Shown one piece after another: positions 7,701 to 14,099 of a DNA stretch of 15,325 nucleotides. Under the pieces are notes generated by a model. The model ran no database searches. It worked only from the letters and a program-made list of their open reading frames with translations, and had not been told where the DNA came from. Both the position numbers and the translations under genes were made by a program. Every line of letters starts with the position of its first letter. Within the stretch, counting starts at the first letter, position 1. Source of the stretch: Selenomonadaceae bacterium (GTDB lineage: Bacteria > Bacillota > Negativicutes > Selenomonadales > Selenomonadaceae); contig JAEEGN010000216.1 of the NCBI GenBank assembly GCA_016280345.1, forward strand, positions 1 through 15,325, read 5' to 3'.

Positions 7701-7997
7701 CGGGCATTCATGGAGGAATGCCGGAGCTTCAGGGGACCGCTCGCTGAGGTCTTCTCCGGGGAGGAGGCGGCGGAGGAGAAACCGGAGGCGGACGCGGAAC
7801 TGATGGAAAGCGTCTATGAGGAAATTCGTTCGGCGGCGGAGGCCGCGGACTTCGAGATGCTCGAGGGCATCTTCGCCGAGCTGGAGGCGTACCGGATTCC
7901 CGAAGCCGAGGAACCGCGCTGGACGCGGCTCAGGAAAGCGGCGGGAGGGCGCGATTGCGAAGCCATTCTGAAAGACATAGGGGGCAAATTGAAATGA
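4779..7997 (+). CDS. Membrane hybrid sensor histidine kinase (Cache, PAS-like, HisKA, HATPase, receiver, HPt)
   Basis: This 1072-residue inner-membrane phosphorelay kinase has TM1 at about 22-43 and TM2 at about 294-313. They flank a roughly 250-residue extracytoplasmic region that looks like dCache (ERPWYTAALAQDGRIAVVDPY, then TGTVMMTIAKRL). A PAS-like stretch (about 331-447) and a coiled linker follow. HisKA carries phospho-His H480 (FLSNMSHEIRTP). The ATPase has its N-box near ILTNAVKYTEKG, DTGIG (631-635) and GTGLGM (661-666). The receiver has D738/D739, phosphoacceptor D782 (LDHMMP), T814 and K836. The HPt has H937 (KVHAMKSS). A helical tail of about 70 residues extends beyond the HPt. 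The SD (AGGGGGAG, 4765-4772) lies 6 nt before ATG. The stop overlaps the next gene by ATGA, so the dual-receiver protein is translationally coupled to it and is a likely partner. The cytoplasmic half is nearly duplicated in the kinase at 10949-13711. Confidence 0.95.
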   Translation: MILKLGNFTADSEEIDISLKSVLIASVVITIFVDVILFYYNMIYEEKRSNIIRDGQVATMMSADRLGDYLSTSIDAVKLTAYTLEGMKAEGRPKEEILNYLVWQSTAVKSAVFENTTGIYGYIDGEFIDGTLWIPDENFVPTERPWYTAALAQDGRIAVVDPYLDVHTGTVMMTIAKRLEDGHSVVAMDISMEKIQKIIEKTAASGGSDVEIILDSHDIVVAHSVPKEIGKNYNKDDDSLWGRQVKKSRAIKDHFFEGEYRGVHYIVYAAKTESDWLCLSVKNATEVFQPLRRLMGITLMVLFLVVLILAYIMTKSNQQYQMAKKLNKQLSSISNIYISMYDVNVDRNRFTEIKSVNTFLSRLARKRKASARSMMKLLAQTVADENALDDLLRFLDMDTLNKRLMNAETIAMEFPTVTRQWVRARFIVSQRNEDGSPSRVLLLAEDIDKEKKERDELVDMSERALAASEAKSAFLSNMSHEIRTPINAVLGMNEMILRECADSDILAYAESIKTAGTTLLGIINDILDFSKIEAGKLEIIPVEYDLSSVLNDLVNMVQTRTDAKGLVLSLDFDKDTPKNLFGDELRIKQVITNILTNAVKYTEKGSVTFSVGFERIEASPDSVTLLVAVRDTGIGIKPEDMEKLFTEFERIEEKRNRSVEGTGLGMAITRNLLGMMGSSLQVESTYGAGSKFHFRLEQKVVRWEPLGDYVASYQRLLKERKVDREKFTAPKAQILVVDDNPMNLMVFKSLLKRVRVKIDTAGDGEEGLQLARDKKYDLIFLDHMMPQKDGIETLHEMRTQAGGPNADTPAICLTANAISGAREQYIAAGFDDYLTKPIDSGKLEDALQIWLPPEKIEAAGTEEPGAAQGTAMEIPESLAPLRGQEWIDLSLGIRNSGSVDDYLPLLKIFYESLEEKADEIEGYYGAENWKDYTIKVHAMKSSARLIGAAAFGEEAQLLENAGKSGDLAYIRAHHRAFMEECRSFRGPLAEVFSGEEAAEEKPEADAELMESVYEEIRSAAEAADFEMLEGIFAELEAYRIPEAEEPRWTRLRKAAGGRDCEAILKDIGGKLK
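6186..7754 (+). repeat. Kinase core duplication, copy 1
   Basis: This part encodes HisKA through HPt of the first hybrid kinase and matches 11906-13474 at a constant offset of 5720 bases. Identical DNA blocks of 21-25 bases occur at 6357-6379, 6681-6701 and 7594-7618. The block 7575-7618 matches its partner with one mismatch in 44 bases. Confidence 0.85.
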
Positions 7998-8743
7998 GCG
8001 GGGAAAACAAAAACATCGTCATCGTCATGTACAAATACAGCGTGATCGTCAAAGGAATCGAGCGCAAGCTCGTCGACAGCGGCTTCACTGTCACGATTCT
8101 CGCGGAGGAATTCGACAAGATCGGGAAAATGACGGCAGACACCACGGTGTTCATCGTCTATCTGCCCAACGGCATCGCGGAGCATCGGGGGGATCTCGCC
8201 CAGCTTTCGCAAATCTATGATACGGTTCAGGGAAGCGGGCGCAGCCTGATCCTGGTGGGGGAGAAAAATGACCGCGCCCCGTTGATGCGGGAAAACCCCC
8301 TGTTGGAACACTGCGTCTGGATCGACCGGCCGGTCAAGATGGACGATCTGGTGTTGGCGGCGGAAGAGGCCGTCAAAGCCGGCGGCAAGAAGCGGATATT
8401 GATCGTGGACGACGATCCGGCCTACGCGAAAATGGCGCAGGAATGGATTCGGGGCGAATACCGGACGGACTTCGTCACGGCGGGGATGAACGCCATTACG
8501 TTCCTGCTGAAGAATCCGGTGGATCTCATCCTGTTGGACTACGAGATGCCGGTGGTGGACGGGCCGCAGGTGCTCCAGATGCTCCGGCAGGAGCCGGTCA
8601 CCCAGGGAATCCCCGTGGTGTTCCTGACCGGCGTCGGTACGAGGGAAGGGGTGGAGCGTGTCATGGCGCTGAAGCCCGATGGCTACATCCTGAAGTCCAC
8701 CACGAAAGAGAAGTTGCTGGAATATTTGCGGGAAAAGCTATGA
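7994..8743 (+). CDS. Dual-receiver response regulator (pseudo-receiver plus receiver, no output domain)
   Basis: This 249-residue soluble protein has two receiver-like halves and no effector domain. Residues 1-127 have the receiver pattern (IVIVMYKYSVIVKGI, SLILVG, DRPVKMDDLV). However, the phosphoacceptor position falls in FIVYLPNG with no Asp, and the acidic pair is absent, so this half is a pseudo-receiver. Residues 133-249 are canonical: D139-D141, phosphoacceptor D182 (LILLDYEMPVVDG), T212 and K234. The start ATG 7994 overlaps the kinase stop (ATGA). The SD-like GGGGG near 7980-7984 is about 9 nt upstream. It probably accepts phosphate from the HPt domain of one or both kinases, acting as a shuttle, sink or protein-protein switch. 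The pseudo-receiver could bind another receiver or the HPt. The final output is unknown from sequence. Confidence 0.9.
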   Translation: MSGENKNIVIVMYKYSVIVKGIERKLVDSGFTVTILAEEFDKIGKMTADTTVFIVYLPNGIAEHRGDLAQLSQIYDTVQGSGRSLILVGEKNDRAPLMRENPLLEHCVWIDRPVKMDDLVLAAEEAVKAGGKKRILIVDDDPAYAKMAQEWIRGEYRTDFVTAGMNAITFLLKNPVDLILLDYEMPVVDGPQVLQMLRQEPVTQGIPVVFLTGVGTREGVERVMALKPDGYILKSTTKEKLLEYLREKL

Positions 8744-8774
8744 TATACGGTGTGTCCGGGGAGGGAGGCGGCCT

Positions 8775-9884
8775 GTGAAGAAAATCATCGTCATCGCGTT
8801 CCTGATTCTTTTCGCCGCCCTCGCGGGGATTTATCGAATCCAGAGCGATCAGGTGGACACGGACGTGACCGCAAGAACCACGAAAGTCGGTGTGCTGTTG
8901 AGCGGTCCCCACGATGACCGCACCTTCAATCAGGCGCATTTTGAGGCAATTGAGTCCATCCGGGACGAGCTCAATCTGGACGTCGTCTATCGGGAACGCG
9001 TTCCCCCCGATTGTTACCGGGACGTTGTCCGCCTCGTGGAGGACGAGGGCTGTCGGATCGTCGTGGGCGTATCCCATGATTATGGCGAGTCCCTGATGAA
9101 AGCCGCGGCGGAATATCCAGACGTTTATTTCTTGCATATGGGGGGGACCGGCTATCGGCACAATCTCTCTACGTTTTTCGGCCGGATGTATCAAGCGCGA
9201 TACCTTTCGGGCGTCGTGGCGGGCATGAAGACGAAGACGGGGGCGCTCGGCTATGTGGCGGCGTTTCCCATCCCGGAGGTCATCCGCGGAATCAACGCTT
9301 TCACGCTGGGCGTCAGGAGCGTCCGGCCGGACGCCGTTGTATATGCTCGCTATTGCGGCTCCTGGGTGGAGGATGCGCCGGCCGGGGAAGCGGCCAGAGA
9401 ATTGCTTGACCGGCATCCCATCGACGTCGTGGCCATGCATACCAATTCCCTGATGCCGAACCGGGAAGCGGACGCAAGAGGGATATGGTCCGTCGGCTAC
9501 AATCAGGACAACGCGGACCTGTTTCCCGATACCTATCTGACTGCCTGCAATTGGAAATGGGACGTGTATTACCGCAAACAGATCCTCGACTGTCTGCAGG
9601 GAAAATTCCACGGGAGAAACGAGTGGATCGACATGGAGAAAGGCATCGTCGGCCTCTCAGCGCTTTCTCATCACGTGGATGTACAGACGAAGGTAAAGGT
9701 TGAGGCAGCCAATGAAAGGCTGCGGAGCGGCGGGTTTGACGTGTTTTACGGTCCAATCCGGGACAACACGGGGCGCCTCCGCATCGAGGCGGGGGAAGCC
9801 ATGCCGGATGACGAGATGCTGAATCATTTTGACTGGTATGTAGAGGGTGTAGCGATTGAAGGGCAGGGAATGGATAAAGCGTAA
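8775..9884 (+). CDS. BMP/PnrA-family periplasmic ligand-binding protein 1
   Basis: This 369-residue protein belongs to the BMP family (PnrA-like, which bind purine nucleosides in studied members such as Treponema PnrA; Bacillus Med is a regulatory member). Family blocks are seen: KVGVLLSGPHDDRTFN (37-52), YQARYLSGVVAG (139-150), TKTGALGYVAAFPIPEV (153-169), GINAFTLGVRSVRPDA (172-187) and GSWVED (195-200). The N-terminus is KK plus a hydrophobic segment (4-19) without a lipobox cysteine. ALA at 15-17 could be a signal peptidase I site; otherwise it is a membrane anchor. The start is GTG with GGGAGG 6 nt upstream. It lies 31 nt after the dual-receiver gene and overlaps the second BMP gene by 29 nt. 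No ABC permease or ATPase is near, so a sensory role with the kinases is more likely than uptake (inference). Confidence 0.9.
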   Translation: MKKIIVIAFLILFAALAGIYRIQSDQVDTDVTARTTKVGVLLSGPHDDRTFNQAHFEAIESIRDELNLDVVYRERVPPDCYRDVVRLVEDEGCRIVVGVSHDYGESLMKAAAEYPDVYFLHMGGTGYRHNLSTFFGRMYQARYLSGVVAGMKTKTGALGYVAAFPIPEVIRGINAFTLGVRSVRPDAVVYARYCGSWVEDAPAGEAARELLDRHPIDVVAMHTNSLMPNREADARGIWSVGYNQDNADLFPDTYLTACNWKWDVYYRKQILDCLQGKFHGRNEWIDMEKGIVGLSALSHHVDVQTKVKVEAANERLRSGGFDVFYGPIRDNTGRLRIEAGEAMPDDEMLNHFDWYVEGVAIEGQGMDKA

Positions 9885-10956
9885 TCTGCCGCTGCTTTTG
9901 GCGGGACTTATCATCGTCGCGCTGGCAATCGTGATCCGGAGCTTCCGGCTGCCGGAGACACAGCGGCACGTCGTGGTGGGCTGCGTTCTGGTTGGCGCCA
10001 AAGACGACCGGGGCTGGAACGAAAGCCATTACCGCGGAATCCTGAACGCCAGCCGTGACCACGATTGCGGCTTCAAGGTGCGGGAGCGCGTGGCGGAGTC
10101 CGGGAAAGCCGTGTCCGATGCCGTCAGGAGCCTTGTGCGGGAGGGGGCGGACGTCGTCTTCCTGACCAGTTTCGGGTACGGGGCGCACATGGACATGATT
10201 GCCCAGCGCTATCCCCGGGTGGCGTTCTTCGGCATTTCCGGCGAAGGGGCGGAAAAAAATACCACTACGTATTTTACCCGTCTGTATCAGGCCCGGTATC
10301 TTTCCGGCGTCATCGCCGGCGCGGAAAGCAAGACGGGGGTGTTGGGCTACGTGGCCGCCATGCCGATTTCCGAGACGCACCGAGACATCAACGCTTACGC
10401 GATGGGGATGCGCGCCGCTAATCCAAAGGCGCGACTCATCGTCCGGTTCACCGGGAGCTGGGATGACGAAGCGGCGGAACGGGAAAGCGTCGCTCTGCTG
10501 GCAGAGAGAGGCGCGGATGTAATCACTTATCATGAGGACAAGCCTTACGCGGTGGAGGAAGCCGAGCAGCGGGGCCTCATGAGCGTCGGGTACGACGCCG
10601 TATACGAGACGTATTCCGACCGGTTCCTGACGGCGGCGTTGAATGACTGGAAGATGATCTATAAGAGAATACTGGGCGATTATCTGAGCGGCCGGACGAA
10701 TTTTGCCAACAGTTACTGGCTCGGATTCGAGGAAAACGCTGTGGCGCTGCATCCGCTGTCTCCCCGGGTATCGGAGGGAACGGCTTTTTTGGCGTCGATG
10801 GAAAAGACGCGGGTCATGAACGATCGCAGCTTGTTTTCCGGCGTCATTTACGATAACCAGGGAACGCTTCGCTGCGATGAAGGCGAAAGAATCAACGACC
10901 ATGAGTTGTTTACCGGCATGGACTGGTTCGTCGAAGGAGTAGAGGTCTATGAGTAA
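9856..10956 (+). CDS. BMP/PnrA-family periplasmic ligand-binding protein 2
   Basis: This 366-residue paralogue of the preceding protein shares the blocks YQARYLSGVIAG (144-155), KTGVLGYVAAMP (159-170) and GSWDDE (200-205), and a closing DWFVEGV. It differs strongly in the N-terminus and in much of the ligand-side sequence: VGAKDDRGWNESHY (46-59) replaces SGPHDDRTFNQAHF. Residues about 11-28 are hydrophobic and follow a basic WIKRN, with no lipobox Cys, so it is probably membrane-anchored in the periplasm. The start is TTG 9856 with AGAGGG (9842-9847) 8 nt upstream; a GTG at 9847 is followed at once by TAG. It begins inside the first BMP gene and ends 8 nt inside the second kinase gene, so its translation is coupled on both sides. 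Likely ligand presenter for the following kinase (inference). Confidence 0.88.
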   Translation: MKGREWIKRNLPLLLAGLIIVALAIVIRSFRLPETQRHVVVGCVLVGAKDDRGWNESHYRGILNASRDHDCGFKVRERVAESGKAVSDAVRSLVREGADVVFLTSFGYGAHMDMIAQRYPRVAFFGISGEGAEKNTTTYFTRLYQARYLSGVIAGAESKTGVLGYVAAMPISETHRDINAYAMGMRAANPKARLIVRFTGSWDDEAAERESVALLAERGADVITYHEDKPYAVEEAEQRGLMSVGYDAVYETYSDRFLTAALNDWKMIYKRILGDYLSGRTNFANSYWLGFEENAVALHPLSPRVSEGTAFLASMEKTRVMNDRSLFSGVIYDNQGTLRCDEGERINDHELFTGMDWFVEGVEVYE

Positions 10957-13711
10957 CCGATTTTCCCAGATGGAGAAAGGAACCCTTTATGCCATACTGG
11001 TCTTCGGGATGCTGCTGCTTCTGGTAGGCGCGATGTTCCAGGGAAGGGTGGGCGAGCTTTTGGCCGCCTATACCGAGAGCCAGACGAGACGGCAGGCGGA
11101 GACGCTGGCGAGCCAGGCGGCGGAAAGCCTCGGCGCTGAGCAGAAAACCCTCGCCTATGTCGCCTCGAAGATCGAGTCCAATCCCGGGGAAATCGAACGG
11201 CTGGTGCCGCTGCTCTTCAACGAGAAGGGCGTCCGGCAGGGGCTCCTGGGTATCGACGGCCGGGCGGTGTACGGGGACAAGCTGTCCCTGCACGCATACA
11301 GCGGCATCAAGAACGCCTTCCGGGGCAAGAGCGCCGTCACGTTCAACCGGAGTCAGGGTCTTCTCTTTACCTATCCGGTGTTTCACGGCAAGAACGTCAA
11401 ATATGTCCTCTACCGGCTGTATCCGCTCGAGGCCATCGGGGACCGCTTTTCCGTCAGCTGCTATGATGACATCGGCAAAATGCTGATTGCCACCCGGGAG
11501 GGGGACATCGTCGTTCCGTTCGCGGAAGAAAGTGCCGAGGATATCAGCTTCATGCGGAGTGGGGAAGTGAAAGGGTTTTTCCGCTCCATGCACCGGGAGA
11601 TGGAAGTCTCGGTGGCTGCGGCCCGCACCTTCGGGACGGAACGCGGGGAAATGCTGCTGTTCGAGGCGGAAATTCCCGGCACGGATTTCCTTCTGGCCGG
11701 GTTCGTGCCCAGGGGAAAAGCCTCCGAGGGTATCGAGAACATTACGCATTTGGTGGTCTGGGTATTCAGCCTGCTGATGCTGCTGGTGGCCGTTGGTTCC
11801 GTGTATTTGGTCCGCGTGCGGATGAAGGTCCAGGAGAGCGAGGCGTTGCTGGAGGCAAAGAACGCGGCGGAGAAAGCCTGGGCAGAGGCGGAAAAGGCTT
11901 CCCAGGCCAAGAGCGAGTTCCTGTCAAATATGTCCCACGAAATCCGCACGCCCATCAACGCCATCCTCGGCATGAACGAGGTCATCCTGCGGGAATGCGA
12001 GGACAACAATATCCTCGCTTACGCGGAAAGCGTCAGGACGGCGGGAAGTACGCTGCTGGGACTCGTCAACGATATTCTCGATTTCTCGAAGATCGAGGCA
12101 GGGAAGATCGAACTCATCCCCGTGGAGTACGACCTTTCGTCGGTTCTCAACGATCTGGTGAATATGGTTCACGTCCGGGCCGATGACAAGGGACTGGCTC
12201 TCCATGTGGAGTTTGACCGGGATACGCCGAAGCGCCTTTACGGTGACGAAGTCCGCATCAAGCAGGTCATAGCGAACATCCTGACCAACGCGGTCAAGTA
12301 TACGGAAAAGGGAAGCGTGACGTTTTCCGTGGGCTTCGAGGATTGCCGGGACGATCCGGACAGTGTGCTGCTACGGGTGGCGGTGAAGGATACGGGTATC
12401 GGCATCAAGCCCGAGGACATGCATAAGCTCTTTTCCCGGTTCGAGCGCATTGAGGAGAAACGCAACCGCAACGTGGAGGGCACCGGCCTCGGCCTGACCA
12501 TCACCAAGAATCTGCTGGAAATGATGGACTCCTCGCTGCAGGTGGAAAGTACCTACGGTGAAGGTTCCACCTTTTCCTTCGCGCTGCGGCAGCGCGTGGC
12601 CGACCATCAAGACCGGCTGGGCGATTACAAGGCGTCCCATCATGACGCCGTGATGCGCAGACACAGGAAGTACCGGGAGAAATTTGTGGCGCCGGAGGCA
12701 TTGGTCCTGGTGGTGGACGACAACCCGATGAACCTGAAGGTGTTCCGGAGCCTGCTGAAGCGGACTGGGATCCGGATTGACACGGCCAACAACGGTGACG
12801 AGGGACTTGCGCTGCTGCAAGGCAGGAAATACGACATGATTTTCCTCGATCACATGATGCCGAACAAGGATGGCATCGAGACGTTGCATGAGCTGCGTAA
12901 TCAGACGGGCGGGCTTAACCTCGAAACGCCGGCCGTCTGCCTGACCGCCAACGCCATCTCCGGCGCCCGGGAGCAGTACATCGAAGCGGGCTTCGACGAC
13001 TACCTGGCTAAGCCCGTCGATTCCGGCAAGCTGGAGGATTTGCTGCTGGCATATCTGCCGAAGGAAAAGATCGAGGCGGCAGGTGAGGGAGGTACGGAGC
13101 CGGCGAACGCGGCGGAGATTCCTGAAATCCTGGCGCCGCTTCGGGGGCAGGACTGGATAGACCTTTCCCTGGGCATTCAGAACAGCGGATCGGCCGACGA
13201 CTACCTGCCGCTTTTGAAAATCTTCTACGAATCGCTGGAGGAAAAAGCCGACGAGATCGAAGGCTATTACGCGGCGGAAAACTGGAAGGACTATACCATC
13301 AAGGTCCACGCGTTGAAAAGCTCGGCCCGGCTCATCGGGGCAGCGGTCTTTGGTGATGAGGCGCAGCTTCTGGAACACGCCGGCAAGAACGGAAACGTCG
13401 AGTTTATCCGGACCCATCATGAGGAATTCATGGAAGAATTCCGGAGTTTCAAGGGTCCGCTGTCGGAGGTCTTCGTGGAAGAGGAGACAGACGAGGGAAA
13501 GCCCGAGGCGGACGAGGCGCTCATAGAGGGTATGCTGGAGGAGATCCGTTCGGCGGCGGAAGAAATGGACACCGAACGATTGGAGACCATCTTCGCTGAA
13601 ATGGAATCGTACCGCATCCCGGAGGCCCGGAGCGAGCTTTACGGGAAGCTGAAGGACGCCGCGGTGCAGTTCGATTACGACGCGATCCTGGCATTATTGC
13701 CCAGGGTGTAG
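10949..13711 (+). CDS. Membrane hybrid sensor histidine kinase 2 (Cache-like sensor, HisKA, HATPase, receiver, HPt)
   Basis: This 920-residue kinase has TM1 at about 13-30 and TM2 at about 266-288, bracketing a roughly 235-residue extracytoplasmic domain. That domain is Cache-like (GLLGIDGRAVYG, LLFTYPVFHGKNVKYVLYRL) and unlike that of the first kinase. There is no PAS; a charged coiled coil (296-322) leads straight to HisKA with H330. ATPase boxes are DTGIG (481-485) and GTGLGL (511-516). The receiver has D590/D591, phosphoacceptor D634 (LDHMMPNKDG) and K688. The HPt has H787, followed by a helical tail to residue 920. The His-to-HPt spacing is exactly 457 residues in both kinases. The SD is GAAGGAG (10933-10939), 9 nt before ATG, and the start overlaps the BMP2 stop by 8 nt. 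It is the last gene of the operon, followed by a strong terminator. Confidence 0.95.
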   Translation: MSNRFSQMEKGTLYAILVFGMLLLLVGAMFQGRVGELLAAYTESQTRRQAETLASQAAESLGAEQKTLAYVASKIESNPGEIERLVPLLFNEKGVRQGLLGIDGRAVYGDKLSLHAYSGIKNAFRGKSAVTFNRSQGLLFTYPVFHGKNVKYVLYRLYPLEAIGDRFSVSCYDDIGKMLIATREGDIVVPFAEESAEDISFMRSGEVKGFFRSMHREMEVSVAAARTFGTERGEMLLFEAEIPGTDFLLAGFVPRGKASEGIENITHLVVWVFSLLMLLVAVGSVYLVRVRMKVQESEALLEAKNAAEKAWAEAEKASQAKSEFLSNMSHEIRTPINAILGMNEVILRECEDNNILAYAESVRTAGSTLLGLVNDILDFSKIEAGKIELIPVEYDLSSVLNDLVNMVHVRADDKGLALHVEFDRDTPKRLYGDEVRIKQVIANILTNAVKYTEKGSVTFSVGFEDCRDDPDSVLLRVAVKDTGIGIKPEDMHKLFSRFERIEEKRNRNVEGTGLGLTITKNLLEMMDSSLQVESTYGEGSTFSFALRQRVADHQDRLGDYKASHHDAVMRRHRKYREKFVAPEALVLVVDDNPMNLKVFRSLLKRTGIRIDTANNGDEGLALLQGRKYDMIFLDHMMPNKDGIETLHELRNQTGGLNLETPAVCLTANAISGAREQYIEAGFDDYLAKPVDSGKLEDLLLAYLPKEKIEAAGEGGTEPANAAEIPEILAPLRGQDWIDLSLGIQNSGSADDYLPLLKIFYESLEEKADEIEGYYAAENWKDYTIKVHALKSSARLIGAAVFGDEAQLLEHAGKNGNVEFIRTHHEEFMEEFRSFKGPLSEVFVEEETDEGKPEADEALIEGMLEEIRSAAEEMDTERLETIFAEMESYRIPEARSELYGKLKDAAVQFDYDAILALLPRV
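11906..13474 (+). repeat. Kinase core duplication, copy 2
   Basis: This is the partner of 6186-7754 at an offset of 5720 bases, in direct orientation. Identical blocks lie at 12077-12099, 12401-12421 and 13314-13338. Recombination between copies would remove the dual-receiver and both BMP genes and fuse the first sensor to the second kinase tail. Confidence 0.85.
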
Positions 13712-13773
13712 CCGGTGCCCCCCCGGAAAAGCCGTGGAAAAGACAGGAACGGTAGTTTATTTCACAGGAAAAG

Positions 13774-13810
13774 AAAACGGAGCCTCCTGATACAGGGGGC
13801 TCCGTTTTTT
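13774..13810 (+). terminator. Rho-independent terminator of the signalling operon
   Basis: The stem is 15 bp with one G-U pair: 13774-13788 with 13794-13808, arm AAAACGGAGCCTCCT. The loop is GATAC and the T run is 13805-13810. It lies 62 nt after the last stop codon. Confidence 0.95.
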
Positions 13811-13913
13811 ACGGATGGCCGCAAAGCGCGGTCCGTGCCCGCAGGAACGCGAGCATGAGCGAACAGTTCGGGAAATAGATTCCTGTTAATTCCGGGTTGC
13901 ATTTGAAATTTAT

Positions 13914-13949
13914 AAAAAAAGCAAAAGGCGACACTGCAAAGTGCCGCCT
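13914..13949 (-). terminator. Rho-independent terminator for metF
   Basis: On the minus strand, a 9-bp stem with one G-U pair (13949-13941 with 13934-13926) and a 6-base loop is followed by TTT-GC-TTTTTTT down to 13914. It lies about 150 nt beyond the metF stop, so the transcript would have a fairly long 3' tail across the repeat cluster. Confidence 0.75.
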
Positions 13950-13967
13950 GTGGATACCCATATTTTC

Positions 13968-14045
13968 GGGAAAGTAAACTCTATCCTTGTTTTGGGGAAA
14001 GTGAGTTCCGGTTGGTTCATTGCCGAATGCAGAAGTTAACTTTCC
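13968..14045. repeat. Cluster of GGGAAAGTRARYT direct and inverted repeats
   Basis: GGGAAAGTAAACT (13968-13980) and GGGAAAGTGAGTT (13995-14007) are direct repeats 27 bases apart. AGTTAACTTTCC (14034-14045) is the inverted form and contains the 10-bp palindrome AAGTTAACTT (14033-14042). The segment is AT-richer than its surroundings. It could be the end of a lost insertion sequence (ends with multiple repeated motifs are typical of IS21-type elements) or a protein-binding array. No transposase is in the window. Confidence 0.5.
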
Positions 14046-14099
14046 AATTGAGGCATTGTTTTCTGAGATACGTTTTCGGTTCGTATGAATGGGCAGCGC

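Noticed and set aside
8714..8744. Possible internal promoter TTGCTG with TATGAT before the first BMP gene
   Set aside because: The spacer is 19 nt and the -10 overlaps the preceding stop codon, so support is too weak to list.
9313..10902. Antisense open frame of 529 codons across both BMP genes
   Set aside because: It spans two well-supported genes on the other strand and has low-complexity, motif-free translation typical of a codon-bias shadow.
8775..10956. Calling the BMP genes parts of an ABC transporter
   Set aside because: No permease or ATPase gene is in the window, there is no lipobox, and the genes are embedded among kinase genes.
12371..13420. Antisense open frame of 349 codons in the second kinase
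   Set aside because: The plus strand encodes intact ATPase, receiver and HPt motifs here.
13811..13836. Imperfect hairpin just after the operon terminator
   Set aside because: The arms pair only with bulges and mismatches and no T run follows, so it is not a credible second terminator.
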